From UBA6165 sp044233745 (GTDB lineage: Bacteria; Bacteroidota; Bacteroidia; Flavobacteriales_D; Crocinitomicaceae), in assembly GCA_044233745.1 (NCBI GenBank), contig JBIIJN010000057.1:1-17911 (forward strand): a DNA stretch of 17,911 bases, given 5' to 3'. A program made the translations under genes and the position numbers. Shown piece after piece: positions 1 to 5,866 of this stretch (the first letter of the stretch is position 1; each line of letters starts with the position of its first letter). A model generated the notes under the pieces. It made no database searches. It had not been told where the DNA came from and saw nothing but the letters and a program-made list of their open reading frames with translations.

Positions 1-302
1 GAACTTGCTAAGCTCATTTGATGCACCATGTCGAAGGTTACGACATTGATGACACATTCAGGTATTTTTTTTGCGTTTTCGTAGCTGTCCTTTGTAGTGT
101 TGTTTCTACCACTTCTGGCTGGCGAAAAAATGAGTATAGGCGGATTAGCAGAAAATACATTGAAAAAACTGAAAGGAGCCAAATTGTGATTTCCTTTTTC
201 GTCAACAGTACTAGCAAATGCAATAGGTCGAGGGCCAATGGCGCCTAGCAAATGTTGGTGTAGTTCTGGTACGGATATGCTGCTTGGATCTATCGAAATC
301 AT
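1..302 (-). CDS. Flavin reductase-like (FMN-binding split barrel) protein, partial
   Basis: The first 100 codons of a gene that runs off the left edge, so the 3' part is missing. The translation starts MISIDPSSISVPELHQHLLG. It carries GPRPIAFAST at residues 23-32 and NLAPFSFFN at 40-48, followed by an NPPILIFSPAR stretch. These are hallmarks of the flavin reductase-like family (DIM6/NTAB, pyridoxamine-oxidase-like split barrel), which binds FMN and often reduces flavin or serves an oxygenase partner. No signal peptide is seen, so it is probably cytoplasmic. The start is the ATG at 302. It lies 6 bases after a TAATTTTG promoter box and about 45 bases after the dnaX stop, on the same strand. 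No terminator is visible between them, so read-through from dnaX is possible. The substrate cannot be inferred. Confidence 0.82.
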   Translation of the reverse strand, partial: MISIDPSSISVPELHQHLLGAIGPRPIAFASTVDEKGNHNLAPFSFFNVFSANPPILIFSPARSGRNNTTKDSYENAKKIPECVINVVTFDMVHQMSLAS

Positions 303-308
303 GGGTTG

Positions 309-316
309 CAAAATTA
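309..316 (-). promoter_or_regulatory. Bacteroidota -7 box (TAATTTTG) for the flavin reductase gene
   Basis: A perfect match to the TAnnTTTG consensus of Bacteroidota housekeeping promoters, ending 6 bases before the ATG at 302. I see no TTG/TTTG -33 element at the usual 19-21 base distance, so the call rests on the -7 box and its position alone. Confidence 0.5.
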
Positions 317-347
317 GCGAATTTAATTGTACTGTTGTTCTTCACGT

Positions 348-974
348 TTAGGAATAATCCACATCCAAATTGAACATGCGCTGCAACATGCTGATATTGG
401 GATTTTTTTCTGCGAAAAGTTTAAATTTGTCAGCAGGACTGTAGGGGTTTTTAACCTCGTTTTCTTGATTGGGTATGGTGAGCGCAATTTGAAGTAAGCG
501 GTTGCGAAGCACTTGCTTTAAGAACGGAACAAGGCTTTGCAGTTCTGCTTGCAACAAATCTTTTACCAAATCATTGTCAACCTCAAAACTGATATTGTTG
601 TCATTCAATATCTTTGGGTTTCGCTTGATGAGAATAGAAAAGAGATTGTTTTTGTCTTGTTGCTGCAGTTGATGGGCATACTGTTTCCAATACATCAAAA
701 GATTATCCAATTCAATCGGTTTGGCTTCTTTTATTTGAGTTCCATCCATATTGTCGTTGGACAACTCGATTCTTGGGGGATTGAGAATGCCTTTAATGGA
801 AATATTGGATGTTTTCAAAGATCCAACGGGTTGGTTGACAATTTTGGATGGGGCAGGAGTAGTTATAGAATACGATGCGCCAACTGCGGGTTTGTTTTCA
901 AGCGGTTTGGGGCTAACTTTCTCTCGAAGCTTCTGATTTGGAAAAGGTAGGATATCAACCCTATCCGTTAGCCA
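348..974 (-). CDS. dnaX: dnaX 3' segment: tau-like tail read after a -1 shift
   Basis: This frame continues dnaX after the A10 run and ends at the stop at 348-350. Just after the run it begins WLTDRVDILPFPNQK, passes through a Pro/Lys/Ser-rich linker of about 50 residues, and then an acidic/hydrophobic helical region (LLMYWKQYAHQLQQQ, LVPFLKQVLRNRLLQIAL). It ends near FNLDVDYS, resembling the C-terminal ends I recall for Bacteroidota DnaX. It has no convincing start of its own: a TTG at 818 lies inside the linker, and the frame is open from 974. In this frame a TGA sits directly before the A run, so the frame can only be entered at the run. Joined to the upstream frame it gives a 578-residue protein, a normal size for a tau subunit. 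In E. coli the tau-specific tail contacts the Pol III alpha subunit and DnaB; the same role here is inferred. A single-base assembly error in the homopolymer is the alternative. Confidence 0.8.
   Translation of the reverse strand, partial: WLTDRVDILPFPNQKLREKVSPKPLENKPAVGASYSITTPAPSKIVNQPVGSLKTSNISIKGILNPPRIELSNDNMDGTQIKEAKPIELDNLLMYWKQYAHQLQQQDKNNLFSILIKRNPKILNDNNISFEVDNDLVKDLLQAELQSLVPFLKQVLRNRLLQIALTIPNQENEVKNPYSPADKFKLFAEKNPNISMLQRMFNLDVDYS
950..966 (-). other. Weak hairpin downstream of the dnaX slippery run
   Basis: On the minus strand GGATA (966-962) can pair with TATCC (954-950) around a 7-base loop, starting 8 bases after the A10 run. The position is about right for a frameshift-stimulating stem, but five pairs is weak and another 4-bp pairing (TAGG with CCTA) competes with it. 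It may be chance. Confidence 0.25.
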
Positions 975-2083
975 TTTTTTTTTTCAGACTCTTGCTTCAG
1001 CGAGCAGAGTTGCATCAGTGTCCATTCCACCAATAGCCGTTGATTTTTAGATGCTTTGAATTCTGTTTCTGCTTTTTGAATGATATGAATAGAGCGCAAA
1101 ATACGTTGATTGTCGATGCGTGCTGCTTGCTCACCATATTTAGAAGCAACGTTGTCTCCCACCTCCAATAAGGAAATGGTCACAGGGTCTTTGGCCACAA
1201 GGATATTTCGGTAGTGGCTCGATAATCCTGATAAAAAATTATGTCCGTCAAAACCTTTATCCATGATATCGTTGAACATAATTAATGCACCGGGAATATC
1301 TTCATTTTCAGCAAAATCAACAGCTTTGAAAAAATAGTCATAATCCAATACATTCAAATTCTCCAAAACGGACTGATAGGTCACATTGCCTTGCGTGAAA
1401 GAAACAATTTGGTCGAAAATAGATAAAGAGTCTCTCAAGGCTCCATCTGCTTTTTGGGCAATTAAATGAAGTGCATCTGGCTCAGCGGTGATGTTTTCCT
1501 TTTGAGCGATATACTCCAAATGTTTGGCAATGTCCTTGACTTTAATTCTTTGAAAATCAAATATCTGACAACGTGAAAGAATCGTTGGAATGATTTTGTG
1601 TTTTTCTGTAGTTGCCAAGATGAAAATGGCATGTTTAGGTGGCTCTTCTAATGTTTTCAAAAAAGCGTTGAAAGCTGCCGTGGACAACATGTGAACCTCG
1701 TCGATGATATATACTTTGTGTGTTCCGAGTTGTGGTGCTATTCTCACTTGGTCAATCAAACCGCGGATATCATCGACAGAGTTGTTGGATGCCGCATCTA
1801 GTTCATAAACATTGAGCGAACTGCCTTCGTTGAATGAGTTACAAGAGGCACAGGCATTGCAGGCTTCGATTTCTGCGGACCGATCGGTACAGTTCAGTGT
1901 TTTGGCTAAAATTCTAGCAGTAGAGGTTTTTCCGACCCCGCGCGAACCACAAAACAGAAAGGCTTGTGCCAACTGATTCGAACGAATGGCGTTCTTCAAA
2001 GTCATTACAATAGAGCGCTGACCCACAACCGTTTCAAAGGTTTGTGGCCGATATTTTCGCGCTGATACTACGTAATTTTCCAT
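968..2083 (-). CDS. dnaX: DNA polymerase III gamma/tau subunit, zero-frame (gamma-like) product
   Basis: Clamp-loader ATPase subunit that opens and loads the beta sliding clamp at replication forks. Visible motifs are Walker A GSRGVGKT (46-53), a four-cysteine zinc site (C65, C75, C78, C81), Walker B with DEVH (128-131) and sensor/arginine-finger SRC (170-172), followed by the helical domain III. The start at 2083 is an ATG 4 bases after a perfect promoter box. The zero frame ends at residue 371 with ESEKKNG and TAA (970-968), immediately after A10. That matches the extent of domains I-III in E. coli DnaX (about 373 residues), so the short protein should be a complete minimal gamma able to join the loader. 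The rest of the gene continues in the -1 frame (348-974). Divergent from the M61 peptidase gene. Confidence 0.96.
   Translation of the reverse strand: MENYVVSARKYRPQTFETVVGQRSIVMTLKNAIRSNQLAQAFLFCGSRGVGKTSTARILAKTLNCTDRSAEIEACNACASCNSFNEGSSLNVYELDAASNNSVDDIRGLIDQVRIAPQLGTHKVYIIDEVHMLSTAAFNAFLKTLEEPPKHAIFILATTEKHKIIPTILSRCQIFDFQRIKVKDIAKHLEYIAQKENITAEPDALHLIAQKADGALRDSLSIFDQIVSFTQGNVTYQSVLENLNVLDYDYFFKAVDFAENEDIPGALIMFNDIMDKGFDGHNFLSGLSSHYRNILVAKDPVTISLLEVGDNVASKYGEQAARIDNQRILRSIHIIQKAETEFKASKNQRLLVEWTLMQLCSLKQESEKKNG
975..984 (-). other. dnaX: A10 slippery run: likely programmed frameshift or transcriptional slippage site in dnaX
   Basis: The minus strand reads TCTG-A10-TGGCTAA. In the zero frame this is GAA AAA AAA AAT GGC TAA. 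Slipping back one base, or adding one A to the transcript, gives GAA AAA AAA AAA TGG and continues open for over 200 codons. The target frame has TGA overlapping the first A of the run, so the two frames overlap only across the run and seven bases after it. dnaX is a classic recoding gene: A AAA AAG ribosomal frameshifting in E. coli, and slippage on an A run in Thermus. An indel in the assembly is the competing explanation. Confidence 0.75.
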
Positions 2084-2087
2084 CCCA

Positions 2088-2119
2088 CAAAAGTAGGGAT
2101 ATTTTTTCGCTGTTTCAAA
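2088..2119 (-). promoter_or_regulatory. dnaX promoter, TTTG-N20-TACTTTTG
   Basis: The -33 TTTG (2119-2116) and the perfect -7 box TACTTTTG (2095-2088) are separated by 20 bases, the spacing known for Bacteroidota promoters. The box ends 4 bases before the dnaX ATG, so the transcript should start at or next to the start codon. Confidence 0.8.
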
Positions 2120-2204
2120 TCCAAAAGCGCATAAAAGTTATGAACAGTTGACAAAAGGTCGTCTTAATTGAAAGCGTTAAAAAAGTGAGCGTATTCAATT
2201 TTTC

Positions 2205-2212
2205 TATCTTTG
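2205..2212 (+). promoter_or_regulatory. -7 box TATCTTTG upstream of the M61 peptidase
   Basis: Perfect TAnnTTTG. It lies inside the longer open frame that begins with GTG at 2185, which argues that translation really starts downstream at 2233. No well-spaced -33 element is seen. Confidence 0.5.
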
Positions 2213-2232
2213 CAAATTATGCATTGCGAATC

Positions 2233-3948
2233 ATGAAATACCAAATCAAAACAGACCAACCCCAACAACAATTTTTGCAAATTCGAGCAGAAATCAATGT
2301 TTCAGCATCCACAACGATTCTACAGTTTCCCGCGTGGCGTCCGGGCAGATATGAGCTGGGAAATTTCGCCAAAAACGTGCGTGCTTTTCAGGTCTTGGAT
2401 GAAAATGATAAGCCCATTGAATTTGAAAAAATCAGCAAAGACCAATGGCGCCTTGCATCAAACGGTTTGGATAAAGTAATAGTGCAATATGACTATTACG
2501 CTACGGAACTCAATGCTGGCTCTACTTTTTTGGATGCATCACGACTGTATGTGAACCCCGTAAATTGTTTGGTTTATGCGCCAGGAGGAGAAAACGACCC
2601 ATGTTCATTGGAGATAGAATTGTTTCAGGAAATGAAATATTCGGGTACTTTGCCAATGACTGGAAATACGATTCATGCCAAATCTTATCATGAATTGGTG
2701 GATAGTCCCTTTATTTTTTGCGACGAAGTAGAGTCCCGCGATTATCACTACGGCGGTGTTGATTTTAAAATTTCTTTTATTGGCCGTAAAAATGTGCCTT
2801 GGGAACGGGTGCTCAACGATTTTCAGAAATTCACCCAAAAACAGTTCGATGTTTTTGGCGCTTTTCCCGTGAAGACTTTTCATTTTATTGTCATTGTAAC
2901 GCCGTATCCTCACTACCATGGTGTTGAACATTTGGCGTCTACGATAATTGTGTTGGGCCCAACTCCAGACATTTTTGGGGCTTTGTACGATGAGCTTTTG
3001 GGGGTGAGTTCTCATGAACTATACCACGTTTGGAATGTGAAATCCATTCGTTCTGTTGATTTGTTTCCCTACGATTACAGCCGCGAGAATTATTCAAAAA
3101 TGGGCTATTTGTGTGAAGGAATCACCACTTATTTAGGTGATTATTACCTCATGTCGTCTGGTGTTTGGTCGCCAGAAAGATACTTTAAAGAGCTTTCAGA
3201 TGTGGTTCAGAAACATTTGGATAACCCGGGCCGATTCAACTACAGTTTGGCAGAAAGTTCCTTCGATACATGGCTCGATGGCTATGTGGTTGGTGCACCG
3301 GGCAGAAAAACATCGATTTATAATGAGGGGGCCTTGTTTGCTTTTGTAACGGATGTTTTTATTCGAAAAAACACAGATAGAAAAGCGAGTATAAGCGATG
3401 TGATGCGCGCTTTATACCACGACTTTTATTGGAAAGGCAAAGGTGTTTCTGAAAGTGATTTTGTTCAATTGGTTTCTGACATGGGCACACAAGATTTTAA
3501 ATCGGTTTTCAATGATTTGATTCACAATAGGGTGTCCTTTGAAACCACAATCAATGAAGCACTAAATTATTTAGGACTGGAATTGGTCTTTCACGCCAAT
3601 CCAGACCCAGTGGCCAATCGTTTAGGCATTAAAACGATAATTGATGGCGGTTTGATTAAAATCACATCTATTGTTGCAGACTCACTTGCGGATATTGCAG
3701 GCTTCATGATTGGTGATAAAATTTGGTCAGTGAACGGACAAGTTGTTCGAGGAGATTTCGCCAAATGGATCACTTATTTTAAGTCTGAATCATTACATAT
3801 TATGGCAGACCGTTCGGGTGTTGTTTTTCAGACTTCAATTCCAGTATCGGATATGCAGTATTGCAAAATTGTTACGATTAAAACACAGGATTCGCTATCT
3901 GACACTGCGAAGCATGCATTATCATCATGGTGTGGCATAAAGTCTTAA
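2233..3948 (+). CDS. M61 family metallopeptidase (glycyl aminopeptidase-like) with PDZ domain
   Basis: A 571-residue protein related to M61 glycyl aminopeptidases. It has an N-terminal beta-rich M61 domain (FPAWRPGRYELGNF around residues 33-46). The gluzincin zinc motif is SHELYHVWNVKSIR, with H261, E262 and H265, and GYLCEG supplies E295 as the likely third ligand. A PDZ domain occupies roughly residues 450-530 (ADIAGFMIGDKIWSVNGQ), as in other family members. No signal peptide is seen, so it is probably a cytoplasmic peptidase. The open frame extends up to GTG 2185, but a promoter box lies within that extension, and MKYQIKTDQPQQQ is a natural N-terminus, so I choose ATG 2233. It is transcribed away from dnaX. 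The substrate is unknown. No clear terminator follows it. Confidence 0.92.
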   Translation: MKYQIKTDQPQQQFLQIRAEINVSASTTILQFPAWRPGRYELGNFAKNVRAFQVLDENDKPIEFEKISKDQWRLASNGLDKVIVQYDYYATELNAGSTFLDASRLYVNPVNCLVYAPGGENDPCSLEIELFQEMKYSGTLPMTGNTIHAKSYHELVDSPFIFCDEVESRDYHYGGVDFKISFIGRKNVPWERVLNDFQKFTQKQFDVFGAFPVKTFHFIVIVTPYPHYHGVEHLASTIIVLGPTPDIFGALYDELLGVSSHELYHVWNVKSIRSVDLFPYDYSRENYSKMGYLCEGITTYLGDYYLMSSGVWSPERYFKELSDVVQKHLDNPGRFNYSLAESSFDTWLDGYVVGAPGRKTSIYNEGALFAFVTDVFIRKNTDRKASISDVMRALYHDFYWKGKGVSESDFVQLVSDMGTQDFKSVFNDLIHNRVSFETTINEALNYLGLELVFHANPDPVANRLGIKTIIDGGLIKITSIVADSLADIAGFMIGDKIWSVNGQVVRGDFAKWITYFKSESLHIMADRSGVVFQTSIPVSDMQYCKIVTIKTQDSLSDTAKHALSSWCGIKS

Positions 3949-4009
3949 AATGACGGATTTTAGAAATAAAAATTTCGAAATACAATAATTTTAAAAAATC
4001 GGCGTTATT

Positions 4010-4043
4010 TTTGTTAAGGAAATAAAACTGTTGATTGTTTTTG
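4010..4043 (+). promoter_or_regulatory. Candidate promoter for the sigma-factor gene
   Basis: TTTG (4010-4013), a 22-base spacer and TGTTTTTG (4036-4043; one mismatch to TAnnTTTG). A separate perfect box, TATTTTTG, lies at 4006-4013. Either would give a leader of roughly 100-140 bases before ATG 4148, long for this window. The choice between them is uncertain. Confidence 0.3.
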
Positions 4044-4054
4044 CGACCCAAACC

Positions 4055-4099
4055 ATGCAAAAAAAATGCAATGCAATCAAATTCTGCCAGGATGCGTAA
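4055..4099 (+). CDS. Possible 14-residue upstream ORF
   Basis: ATG at 4055 opens a short frame encoding MQKKCNAIKFCQDA and ending with TAA at 4097-4099. The next bases, GTG at 4100, are in frame with the sigma factor and could be an alternative coupled start. It could be a leader peptide, but a 15-codon frame is easily chance and nothing shows that it is translated. Confidence 0.15.
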   Translation: MQKKCNAIKFCQDA

Positions 4100-4147
4100 G
4101 TGCGCGTAAATCATGTTAAAACCAAACAAAACCCAAAACCCATTGTC

Positions 4148-4717
4148 ATGATTATTAATGCCCTGTATCATCAGGCTCCGGATGCTATTCAGTCGGAGTT
4201 TGATTGGATTGAGCAAGCTAAGCTCGACCCCCAAAAATTCGGAAGGTTATACAACAAGTACTACGATCAAATTTACAGATATGTAAATCAGCGTGTAGAA
4301 TGTGCTGACTTAGCAGCCGATGTAACCTCTCAGGTTTTTTTCAAAGCCTTTTGTAATCTGCATAAGTATCAATTCAAAGGAGTTCCTTTTGGCTCTTGGT
4401 TGTATCGCATTGCCAAAAGTGAGATTTATCAGGCTTTTCGGGATCAAAACAAACAACAGACTTCCAACTTTGATACGCTTGATTTTGCCACTTTTTTTGA
4501 TTCATACCATGAAGAAGATAGTGAAGAAAACATCAAAAGACTTCAATTGTGTTTGAAGGAATTGAAGGTAGGCGAGTTCGAAATCATCAGATTGAGATTT
4601 TACGAAAAACTTTCTTTCAAAGAAATTGGTGATGTATTGGAGATTAGTGAAAACAATGCCAAGGTGAAGTGTTTTAGAAGTATAGCCAAACTTAAGAAGT
4701 TGTATTTTAATTCATAA
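4148..4717 (+). CDS. RNA polymerase sigma-70 family (ECF-type) sigma factor
   Basis: A 189-residue protein with the two-domain build of ECF sigma factors. Region 2 covers about residues 30-98 (FGRLYNKYYDQIYRYV, then VTSQVFFKAF and PFGSWLYRIAK), binding core polymerase and the -10-like element. An acidic linker (HEEDSEEN, 121-128) follows, and region 4 with its helix-turn-helix spans about 140-185 (RFYEKLSFKEIGDVL, NNAKVKCFRSIAKLKK), reading the -35-like element. I choose ATG 4148; the frame stays open up to GTG 4100, which would add 16 poorly conserved-looking residues. No anti-sigma factor gene adjoins it: the neighbours are the M61 peptidase and the PorG-like barrel. Its targets are unknown. 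The P. gingivalis precedent of SigP regulating T9SS genes makes a link to the downstream barrel thinkable but unproven. Confidence 0.9.
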   Translation: MIINALYHQAPDAIQSEFDWIEQAKLDPQKFGRLYNKYYDQIYRYVNQRVECADLAADVTSQVFFKAFCNLHKYQFKGVPFGSWLYRIAKSEIYQAFRDQNKQQTSNFDTLDFATFFDSYHEEDSEENIKRLQLCLKELKVGEFEIIRLRFYEKLSFKEIGDVLEISENNAKVKCFRSIAKLKKLYFNS

Positions 4718-4752
4718 ACCATTGTTAAAAAGTATCTTTTTTCGCTTATTTT

Positions 4753-4783
4753 TTTGACCACTAAGATATTTTGTATAATTTAG
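4753..4783 (+). promoter_or_regulatory. Promoter for the PorG-like gene, TTTG-N19-TAATTTAG
   Basis: TTTG at 4753-4756 and TAATTTAG at 4776-4783 (one mismatch to TAnnTTTG) are 19 bases apart. A transcript starting just after this would have a leader of about 60 bases carrying a Shine-Dalgarno site. Confidence 0.5.
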
Positions 4784-4833
4784 CACCCGAAAAGTGTTGC
4801 TCCATTGTTGGAGTTTACAAAATTAATTTGTTT

Positions 4834-4840
4834 AAGGAGA
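4834..4840 (+). promoter_or_regulatory. Shine-Dalgarno AAGGAGA deciding the start at 4849
   Basis: A strong AAGGAGA 8 bases before ATG 4849. Shine-Dalgarno sites are otherwise scarce in this window. It supports 4849 over the longer open frame starting at 4771, which would place 26 non-signal residues before an obvious signal peptide. Confidence 0.65.
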
Positions 4841-4848
4841 AAATAAAT

Positions 4849-5802
4849 ATGCGAAATTCTTATCTTTCATTGGTAATGTTTGTTGGGGCTTTGATGTTCC
4901 TAGCTACTGATGTGTTCGCTCAAACGAACTATTTTAACTCATCCCGTAACTGGGCATTGAACAAAAAAGAAGTTTATTTTGGACTTTCTTCTACTCAGTT
5001 TTTGGGTGACTTAGGTGGTGGATCTGGAATAGGTCGCACAAAGTCGCCTTTGGATGTGGATTTTCCTGCAACTCGTGCGGGCTTTAATGGTGGTTTCCGC
5101 TATCGATTTGCTCCACGGTTTGCCACAAAAACGAACTTGAATTGGTTTTGGGTGAATGGAGATGATGCCAATACTGATAACGTTATTAGAAATTCTAGAA
5201 ACTTGAGTTTCCGCTCTATGGTCATTGAAATTTCTCAACAATTTGAATTCATAGTGTGGTACTCAGATAATGTACGTTCTCCGAGAAAAGCTTTAAGTGG
5301 ATACCGAAATAAGTCATCTCAGGTATATCTTTTTGCAGGTGTTGGTGCCTTCTTTTACAATCCGAAAGCAAAATACGACGGTGAGTGGGTTAAACTTCGA
5401 CCTTTAGGAACAGAAGGTCAGAATATGGCAGACGGACCAGAGCCATACAAATGGTATTCTTTTTCGGTGCCTGTTGGAATCGGATTCAAAACAAATATCA
5501 ACAAGTACTGGAGAATTGGATTTGAGTTGGCATATCACAAAACTTTTACTGATTACATGGATGATGTTTCCGGATATCAGTATGGGGATCGTGCTGCTTT
5601 GGCTGCGAATAACTCGATGTCTGCTGCGTTGGCAGATAGAAGTGATGTTAACGTAAGTTGGCAAGCTCCAGGTCAACAAAGAGGGAATCCTGATGACAAC
5701 GATGCTTTTGTTATGTTCAACATTCATGCTATTTATAACTTGTCATACAAAAGAGGTCCTAAAAGAGGTGGATACGGTCGCGGAATTCGCACCAAGTTCT
5801 AA
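4849..5802 (+). CDS. DUF6089 / PorG-like outer-membrane beta-barrel protein
   Basis: A 317-residue protein with a signal peptide (residues 1-24, cleavage likely at VFA|QT). The mature part has alternating polar/aromatic beta strands. EVYFGLSSTQFLGDLGG near residues 41-57, FAGVGAFFYNPKA near 161 and a later KTFTDYMDDVSG are patterns I recognise from DUF6089 proteins, the family that includes PorG, an outer-membrane component of the T9SS. The C-terminus is basic and Gly-rich (RGGYGRGIRTKF). It should insert in the outer membrane after Sec export. It has its own promoter and a strong Shine-Dalgarno site, and ends at a strong terminator, so it is probably a well-expressed single-gene unit. Whether it is the PorG orthologue or another DUF6089 paralogue (these are common in the phylum) cannot be decided here. 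Confidence 0.82.
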   Translation: MRNSYLSLVMFVGALMFLATDVFAQTNYFNSSRNWALNKKEVYFGLSSTQFLGDLGGGSGIGRTKSPLDVDFPATRAGFNGGFRYRFAPRFATKTNLNWFWVNGDDANTDNVIRNSRNLSFRSMVIEISQQFEFIVWYSDNVRSPRKALSGYRNKSSQVYLFAGVGAFFYNPKAKYDGEWVKLRPLGTEGQNMADGPEPYKWYSFSVPVGIGFKTNINKYWRIGFELAYHKTFTDYMDDVSGYQYGDRAALAANNSMSAALADRSDVNVSWQAPGQQRGNPDDNDAFVMFNIHAIYNLSYKRGPKRGGYGRGIRTKF

Positions 5803-5826
5803 AATATATTTTGAAATTCACATGAG

Positions 5827-5866
5827 TTGGGTGTAAGGTTTATTAACTTTACACCCAATTTTTTTT
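5827..5866 (+). terminator. Strong intrinsic terminator after the PorG-like gene, touching the pyrD start
   Basis: A 14-bp stem (5827-5840 with 5845-5858, one G-T pair) closes a TATT loop and is followed by eight T (5859-5866). The very next base is the A of the pyrD ATG (5867). The loop and right arm contain TAACTTTA (5844-5851), one mismatch from a -7 box. Confidence 0.92.

Noticed and set aside
18..248. 76-codon open frame on the plus strand
   Set aside because: It lies opposite the flavin-reductase coding sequence, has no family features, and the minus strand explains the region.
537..950. 137-codon open frame on the plus strand
   Set aside because: Antisense to the dnaX 3' segment; composition looks like a reverse-complement shadow and no promoter precedes it.
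348..2083. dnaX as a broken pseudogene
   Set aside because: The only lesion is at an A10 run, both halves are otherwise intact with family motifs, the gene is essential, and frame change at an A run is normal for dnaX. A sequencing indel remains the serious alternative, decay does not.
2605..3015. 136-codon open frame on the minus strand
   Set aside because: Entirely opposite the M61 catalytic domain; the product has no recognisable motif.
3946..3962. TAAAAT/ATTTTA hairpin at the end of the M61 gene as a terminator
   Set aside because: AT-only stem overlapping the stop codon and with no T run after it; too weak to call.
3878..4234. 118-codon open frame on the minus strand across the M61-sigma gap
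   Set aside because: It overlaps both flanking genes antisense, lacks any family signature and has no promoter box or start context.
4771..4848. Longer N-terminus for the PorG-like protein
   Set aside because: It would put 26 residues before a signal peptide and start inside the promoter; the Shine-Dalgarno site fixes 4849.
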